Of a DNA stretch of 64,000 nt, positions 58,057-64,000 are shown piece after piece. The translations under genes and the position numbers were made by a program. The stretch comes from Aphrophora alni (lineage: Eukaryota; Arthropoda; Insecta; Hemiptera; Aphrophoridae). How positions within the stretch are numbered: the stretch's first letter is position 1; the number at the start of each line of letters is the position of its first letter. The stretch spans positions 12,616,724-12,680,723 of the forward strand of contig OY740776.1 of the NCBI GenBank assembly GCA_963513935.1. Reading direction: 5' to 3'. The notes beneath the pieces were generated by a model. It had not been told where the DNA came from, searched no databases, and worked only from the letters and a program-made list of their open reading frames with translations.

Positions 58057-58196
58057 TATATTTTTTTCAGTTTGTGTTGTATTAAAAATAAAAGTAGAAT
58101 ATTTAAAACCATTTTAGAATGAGATTGTTTATTATAAATTTCTCCATATTTTGAAATACGTAATTTATAATGTTTGGTCTACATTTGTTTAGGTCT
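58057..58196. other. No gene seen
   Basis: Short AT-rich spacer. Confidence 0.5.
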
Positions 58197-58320
58197 CTGA
58201 AGAAATCATTTACAGTTTTGGAGCCAATAATGAATTCAGACAAGGAGTATCAGCAATGAAGTTTTCGTAATGAGGAAGTTGTAGAAAAGTTGAGGGATCT
58301 GAACCGTGACCAAAACTAGA
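58197..58320 (+). pseudogene. Possible last exon of an unknown gene with one frameshift
   Basis: After acceptor CTACATTTGTTTAG one frame reads VSEEIIYSFGANNEFRQGVS, AMKFS, stop. Shifting by one base continues SFRNEEVVEKLRDLNRDQN and a TAG. The composition is strongly protein-like and the two frames abut, so a one-base insertion in a real exon is likely. I cannot name the protein, and no upstream exon was found. Confidence 0.35.
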
Positions 58321-58739
58321 AAATGTATATTTTAAATTCTCTAAGACGTGATATTTGCGTTTTGAACAAAAAAATTTATATCTTTTGAACAGAAAATGAT
58401 ATATAGAGTATTTTATTGCATGCTACTTAGACCCAATTTGAAAAAAAAAAATTATCAACCGATTCCCCTATACTCATTCCAAAATGGTTGCTATTTAAAA
58501 TGTTTAACATGTCTCAAAAACCATTAATTTTACAAAACATGTACAAAAAAGTTTCTTCTTTTAATGACAAATAAAATGTTTTGAAAGTTTTTTTCTGTAT
58601 GTCAAAGAAATACTAGACAAAGATAATAGAGTTATCAATAAAAAAAATTAAAAATGTAATTTATTTGTAGTTGTACAATACTCAAAATGAGCCCAGAATG
58701 AATATCTTCTATGAGATCTTCAATTTTCTGTGATTAACA
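58321..58739. other. No gene seen
   Basis: AT-rich non-coding sequence. Confidence 0.5.
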
Positions 58740-59180
58740 ATGGAGGGTAATCGAAGGATAATTTGTAAATACAGAATCCTTTAGTGACTTTGGCTAGGCC
58801 TTATACACCTCGTAAATGTGTATGTATTTTTTAGTCTTCCCTCGCTTCGTTGTGTCAGTATCTCGGTCCTAGTGGGTCTTGTAACTGTGCATATGTGAAG
58901 AAGCATCAACTCGCTACGCTCATGTCAGTGACTCGGCCATGCCAGTTCTCGTAACTATACAGGTCTCGTAACTATACAGGTCAGGGTGCAAAATTAGATT
59001 TTTGATAATAACTTTGCTATTTATCATATTAAAGAAGTTGGGTAGATACTGTTACATCCAGAATTGAAATTGAGGTATATAACTCTGCTTATGGTTCAGG
59101 TAAATTATTTATTATTATACCAAAAGATACAGAAAAGGCTAGTTTTTTTTTTAGCTGTTAGGTTTCTATATACCAAGTGA
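58740..59180 (+). repeat. R1 repeat copy
   Basis: GACTTTGGCTAGGCC, GTCTTCCCTCGCTTCG, CTCGCTACGCTCATGTCAGT, TTTTTGATAATAACTTTGC and TACTGTTACATCCAGAATTG follow the R1 order. It contains a 17-bp internal duplication (CTCGTAACTATACAGGT twice at about 58949 and 58966). Confidence 0.8.
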
Positions 59181-59357
59181 TAGTATGTGTAAAAGACAGC
59201 CCAAAAAACTGATTTTTATGAAATTTGATATGTGCATATTTTAACCATACTTCAGGGCTTGTGATAAATCAAATTATTAGGTTTTAGTCTCTAATGATTT
59301 TGTTCAAATGTTGCCTCAAAGGTCCCAAGGAAAACTTTTTAAAAATGGGGCTCTTAA

Positions 59358-60049
59358 CACGTTAGCTGACATATCGGTCTGATCGGACCGAAACTAAGGT
59401 GAATGTACATGCAGCGTTTCGGCACGATCGGACCGATAAAGTCACTGACGTAATGTTTTGTTTTGTGGCTCATAGTTCGATAGTGCAGCAACCTATCGGC
59501 CAATTTTCTTGGGTATTCTCTGGATTGGGTAAAGACGTGTGTTAGACGTAGTATATTGTATTCTTAACCGTTACCATGGTTACTCAATATAATAATAAAA
59601 TCGGTGGATATTTTCACTTTTTTGTCGGCACGATTGGACCGATTAAAAATTTTACAAAAACATTTTGGTTTAGTAATGAATAATTCACAAAGAATACAGT
59701 TGTAAAATGAAGATATGTATTTATAAAATAAATATTAGACAAATGAAATAGTGAGCGTTACCAACATAAAGAAACGAAATAGCCCGTTTAACTTTTTTTT
59801 TTTTACACGAATATTACCTCGGTCCGATCGGACCTAAACGTTATACTACGATTAAAATAAAATCCGAAAAATTGCATTTCGGTCCGATCGGTCTCGAAAC
59901 TATATATGCATAAATGTAAATAGAATTAGTAAATACTATTGCCTTATATTATTTAACATAGATAGATGCAAAAATAATAATGGAAAAATAATTTGGTAAT
60001 CGTGGCATTCCAGACAAGAGTATCGTATTAGGCCTCGGCAGCTAACGTG
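59358..60049. mobile_element. piggyBac-type MITE with palindromic ATCGGACCGA blocks
   Basis: TTAA at 59354-59357 and 60050-60053 flank inverted ends CACGTTAGCTG...CAGCTAACGTG. Inside, five related blocks occur: CGGTCTGATCGGACCGAAAC (near 59376), CGGCACGATCGGACCGATAA (near 59422), CGGCACGATTGGACCGATTA (near 59626), CGGTCCGATCGGACCTAAAC (near 59820) and CGGTCCGATCGGTCTCGAAA (near 59880). No ORF. The size (692 bp) and blocks suggest a non-autonomous element with multiple transposase- or host-factor-binding sites. Confidence 0.9.
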
Positions 60050-60053
60050 TTAA

Positions 60054-60364
60054 GATATCAGTAGAAATTAAAATGTGCCATGTGGCTGTATAAAATAAGA
60101 AATTTCTCAAAATCGTCTATATCGATTTGGTTCGAAATGTAGTGAAACGTGAAGATTAATGACCCAAATCCGTGTACAAAATCGTAAGTAAAAAAAATAT
60201 TACGGTTCAGGAATAATTGGCAAAAAGCAAAATAGAAGTCTGCCTCAATAGTTCGTTATATATATTTGCTGACAATTAGTTTTGGTTGGTTTTAGGTATA
60301 GTAAGTGAAAATGTTTGTACATCATCTATTGTAAAACTGATAGAGAATATGGGCATAGCAATCC
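60054..60364. other. Old repeat, no gene
   Basis: Shares GGAATAATTGGCA and AATTAGTTTTGGTT words with 37.4-37.65 kb. Confidence 0.4.
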
Positions 60365-60500
60365 GTTAGCTGGATCTACATCTGTCTTTGCACAGTCTTA
60401 GATTAGATCACTGTCTTTCATTTCTCCTACCAGGTGTCATTTGTAAAATTCTTGTTCTCTTCCGATTATTCTGACGTTATTAGAGTATTCTAAGGGTATT
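60365..60500 (-). repeat. Dispersed module copy including the upstream part
   Basis: TTAGCTGGATCTACATCTGTC...CTTAGATTAGATCACTGTC followed by TTCTTGTTCTCTTCCG and AGAGTATTCTAAGG: one 69-bp unit plus the unique part found at 2831-2995, same order and orientation as the array. Confidence 0.82.
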
Positions 60501-60969
60501 GGTTCTTTTTTGTATGGCGAAGATGACCTTGAAGTTTTTCATTATAAAACGTGAGTGTAAAAACCAATAAAATAAAAAAATAATTAGGAGAAATATTTTA
60601 TAACCACAACATTAATATTGTTAATAAACGAACAAAGTTAATTAAGATAGAGTGGTGCCCCCCCGGACAATGAAGTAATGACATATGCTTCAATGCATAC
60701 CTTGTTAGAGTAGGACTTTAATTACAAAGAGTTTGTAACCACATCAGAATTGTTTTTGTTATTCAACAAAAGAAAACTCTATATATCTAGGTATACCTGT
60801 GGAAATTACCCTTTTACCTTGTTCAATAAAAAAAAAAAAAAAAAAAAACAGGAACTTTTACATTTTGGGATTTATTAGAGTTTTAGTGAGACTTATTTGT
60901 TACCCATTGTCTTATTGTCAGTCTGGTCGACAGTAATTGTGGAGAATCTGGTAATTAAACAAGTTGAGC
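60501..60969. other. No gene seen
   Basis: AT-rich with a poly(A) run at 60828-60849. Confidence 0.5.
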
Positions 60970-61180
60970 ACCATCATGGTACATACTCAGCCCTATCTGT
61001 ACAACTAGATCCTTTAAATGTAACGCCCAAAAGTTGGTCTCTTGAGACTTGTAAGAAATGTTAAATTATATTGGTTGATTAAGTGGTTTTATCCAGTAGT
61101 GTTTGCTTAAAGCTGTTGTTACATAGGTTCTTTACGTCGCTAGGTCTTTATATGCTTCGTAGATGTGTATATATTAAATA
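60970..61180 (+). repeat. R1 repeat copy, 5' part
   Basis: GAGCACCATCATGGTACATACTCAGC, TTGGTCTCTTGAGACTTGTA, TTAAAGCTGTTGTTACATAG and CGTAGATGTGTATATATTAA. It abuts a module copy at 61192. Confidence 0.78.
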
Positions 61181-61191
61181 AATCTCTAAAC

Positions 61192-61255
61192 CCAAGACTA
61201 CATGAGGAAGTAAAGTAGATCCAGCTAGAGTCATCGGGATTGCCACTTCCATCAA
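61192..61255 (+). repeat. Dispersed single copy of the minisatellite-related module
   Basis: CAAGACTACATGAGGAAGTA...GTAGATCCAGCTAGAGTC, then TTGCCACTTCCATC. Reads QDYMRK, stop, IQLESS on the plus strand. Confidence 0.78.
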
Positions 61256-62222
61256 ATGGATTAAACATATATAAGTGGTACTCGTTTCGTTATATGATAA
61301 TAAATATTGGATCGTTACAGTTTTTCTAAATATTAGATTTTCCAAAGGGAATAATTTTCTTTACATCCTTGAGTTTAATTATATCTGCAACTACAAATAG
61401 GTTTAAACTGAAAAATAATAACTTCTTCAATGAAACTGTTGATCGTCGATGTTATTAATTGTTCTAATTCAATTTTTCAGAATATACCAACTTTTAAAAG
61501 TAACTCTTTTTCTTGAAACATTGTTTAAATTTTTTTCAAAGTTAATAATTAATTTTGCTCGATGTATTTATGTATAATCATTCTACTGCCACCCATAGTT
61601 TTAAATTTAAAAATAGGTATTTTTTTAATCAAAATCGTTACTTGATGATACGGATTGGATGGTGACAATTTGTCAGAATATAACATAAATAAAATCACGT
61701 TAACAGTAGCTGTTTTAGCTATGATGGTTAAAAAATTTTTTAATGACATTAGCATATGCTGCTTTTGAAATATTTGTCTTACTCCTTGCCCTCTCTAAAA
61801 AGTCGAAAATTGAAAAATGTCCCATAGAAACACCCCCTCGCTACAAAGAAGACACCCACACATTGTTTAGCAATCTTAAGTTAAACAGGGTGGAAGTTTC
61901 TTTTCAGCCCCTCTCTGTTATTTCACATATCGATTAAGAGTGAGGGTTTACCCAAAAACAAAATTAAACACAGAGGCATACTTTACATTTACATTTTTAA
62001 GTTCTAAAACAGCATAATGTTATATGAATTGTAATTAAAATCCAAGTAAAGCTACTCTTGCATGCATGTTCCATATTATGATGCACATCTTTCCTTTTAT
62101 GCCAATGTTCTGCTCAGCTTTGTCCCGACTGCAGCTGTTTATTTATTGATTGTTAAAGGTGAAAAACGTCTTTATCAATATTGCGTTATAAAAAAGGGGA
62201 GAAGAGAACTTAAAAAAAGAGA
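61256..62222. other. No gene seen
   Basis: AT-rich; short ORFs at 61549 (minus), 61743 and 62062 have no recognisable features. Confidence 0.45.
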
Positions 62223-62685
62223 TATAGTTAATTACCTTAGAGGTTGTCCTCAGTCTGTATTATAGTTATGGCTACAGTGCTTGTTTCACCGAACACTGTC
62301 AGCTTCATCAGGCCCGCACTAACACATAAACACGTAACACAACACAACACTAACACATATAAAATCAGAGTATGACTCGTACATAAATAATAAAATTGTT
62401 TGTGGCCACATTATAAGGTCTTACTTGTCCAGCTGCAGGTATGGTAATGTATGTATACAGCAGTATGTTTATTATTTATGTACGACGAGTCATACTCTGA
62501 TTTTATATGTGTTAGTGTTGTGTTGTGTTATGTGTTTATGTGTTAGTGCGGGCCTGACAAAGCCGACAGTGTTCGGCAAAACAGTGTTGTAGCCATAACT
62601 ATAATACGGACTGAGGACAACCTCTAAGGTAATTAACTATGTTATATATTAAACAGTCCAAGGCAACACATTATACTTTATAAAA
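62223..62685. mobile_element. Large foldback retroelement-like insertion with about 12-bp target duplication
   Basis: Arms of about 165 bp (62226-62392 and 62470-62639) are near-perfect inverted repeats; a 45-bp tail follows the right arm. TTAAAAAAAGAGA at 62210-62222 and TTAAAAAAGAGA at 62686-62697 look like the target duplication (one A differs). The arms carry CTGATGAA-GCTGA...TCGGT-GAAAC (minus, 62283-62312) and CTGACAAA-GCCGA...TCGGC-AAAAC (plus, 62552-62583). The stem pairing is kept while its bases differ. Confidence 0.85.
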
Positions 62686-62714
62686 TTAAAAAAGAGACCT
62701 CTACCCCACGAATA

Positions 62715-62800
62715 CTGTGTCAGAGTCGGAAAAGAACGAGAGTTGGTAAAGAAGGAGAGGGAGAGACATGCTAGGAAAGTTGAAATGAGGGATTTAACCA
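62715..62800 (+). repeat. Dispersed module copy, upstream part only
   Basis: GAATACTGTGTCAGAGTCGG, AAAAGAACGAGAGTTGGTAA and a following GAGATTTAACC-like part match the unique region upstream of the minisatellite unit (GREQEL-like reading). The 69-bp unit is not clear. Confidence 0.6.
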
Positions 62801-63424
62801 AAAAGTACAAAAAATTTTGTAAATCCAGTCATGGTTTTCGAGATTACTATACTAGTACTCTCTAGTTGGGAGATAGACAAACATACTGGGGATATATACA
62901 AATTTATTTTATTATAATACAACTGACTCCTAATTTGGAAAAAAGTAGACTATTATTAAATTTGTCGTTTGATAAATTATCAAAACTTAACAAATACCAA
63001 CCAATGCTTTTCGTATAATTTCATCTATATAAAACAAAAACAAATTATCAAAACGCTTTACAATTTAAAAGAGATTGCACGAAACAGGTTTTGTGTTATA
63101 GAAAGAAAGATGAATGATACTAAGACAGATTTGGTGAAGAAATATCTGACAATGTCCATTTCACAACTCAACTTGGATGACAGGGTGGCGAAGTGAGGGG
63201 AGGTATAAATTGACAGATATGATCGATGCCTCTTACTGTTACAGAATACTGGTAATTGGACAGTTCAGCACAAGTTACAAACTTTCACCTATATTTATTT
63301 TACAAAGTGAATTTCTTTTTACTAAATGTATAATTTGATTTTGATTTTATCAATTGGTAAAAAAAGAAAAATTAATTATTAATTAGTACTGCCATGAAAT
63401 ATTATTAGAGGAGGAAAAGTCAAT
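62801..63424. other. No gene recognised
   Basis: A 75-codon ORF at 62969-63196 is Lys/Asn-rich with no recognisable domain. Confidence 0.45.
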
Positions 63425-64000
63425 ACAAAACAAGTTGATGGGAGCCATTTTGGTACTTACCCAGTCTCATCGTACGATGTAATAAAAGCAGATCCTGTAA
63501 AATACAATGTCCAAAAATTGGTTTCTTGGGCCTTGTAGGATTAGTTACATTGTATTGATAGATCAAGTAGTCTTACCCAGTAGGGTAAGTTTGTTTAAAA
63601 CAGTTGTTACACAGGTTTTCTTAATATCGTAATTGTGTATGTCACTATTCTCTTGATGTCAGTTATGCCCTAACAAGTTTCTTAGATATGCGTATCAACT
63701 CCCTATGATGTCTTTACCCTGACGGGCCTCAAAGCTGTCTTGCGTTTGCGAAGGAGCCTGTTCACTATACTCGTATCAGTAACTAGGCCCTGCCGGATTT
63801 AGTAACTATACGAATGTCACATTTTCTCGGGTGGAGGTTTTTTGAAATATGTTTTTCACAATAAATTCGTTATTATTCATCTTAGAGAAGTGGGGTTGGT
63901 ACTGTTACATGCAGAATTGAAATATGCAATTTTTTATCTGATTTACTTACTTCTTAATTCTTACTACGTGATTCCAGCCTTGAAGCCGATTGCACGATGT
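63425..64000 (+). repeat. R1 repeat copy, runs off the right edge
   Basis: Begins CAAGTTGATGGGAGCCATTT and TGGTACTTACCCAG, then TTTCTTGGGCCTTGTAGG, TCTTACCCAGTAGGGTAAG, CTCGTATCAGTAACTAGGCC and TTGGTACTGTTACATGCAGA. The longest continuous R1 5' portion in the window. Confidence 0.82.

Overview
This window looks like repeat-dense nuclear DNA from an insect. The bulk is AT-rich and non-coding, split GT/AG exons are present, and almost every recognisable ORF belongs to a decayed mobile element of types common in insects (mariner/Tc1, hAT, piggyBac, Merlin, pogo, Helitron). Frequent TAGGCCTA and GGTTAGGTTA words fit a hemipteran, but that placement is only a guess.

Layout. 1-2995: a 69-bp minisatellite whose minus strand reads as a 23-residue repeat; it runs off the left edge. 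3-17 kb: MITEs, a mariner-like relic with an internal duplication, a short hAT MITE and long featureless stretches. 17.5-17.9 kb: a promoter-like patch and a possible first exon. 18.8-25 kb: Merlin, hAT, piggyBac and Helitron relics. 28-39.7 kb (minus): four exons of a probable host gene for the kinetochore protein Spc25, with introns packed with mariner relics, foldback insertions and copies of an unclassified repeat called R1 here. 42-47 kb: several inverted-repeat elements, one enclosing a 5S rRNA-derived segment. 47.6-50.3 kb (plus): frameshifted relic exons of a type-B carboxylesterase. 54.6-57.1 kb: a structurally complete DNA transposon with 35-bp terminal inverted repeats, flanking ATATAT, and a two-exon gene of the DUF7869 type broken by one in-frame TGA. 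59.4-60.0 kb: a piggyBac-type MITE with repeated palindromic blocks. 62.2-62.7 kb: another foldback. 63.4-64 kb: R1 again.

The only gene that looks intact and functional is the Spc25-like one; its first exon was not found. The most unusual signals are: (a) foldback insertions at 30.6, 35.0, 35.6, 50.4 and 62.2 kb with 7-14-bp target-site duplications, most carrying a hammerhead-like CTGANGA-stem-GAAAC motif, suggesting short Penelope-like retroelement derivatives; (b) the near-intact DUF7869-type transposon; (c) the link between the minisatellite and a dispersed ORF-like module; (d) a MITE-like element carrying the 5S rRNA internal promoter region. All family assignments come from reading translations by eye; no database search was run.
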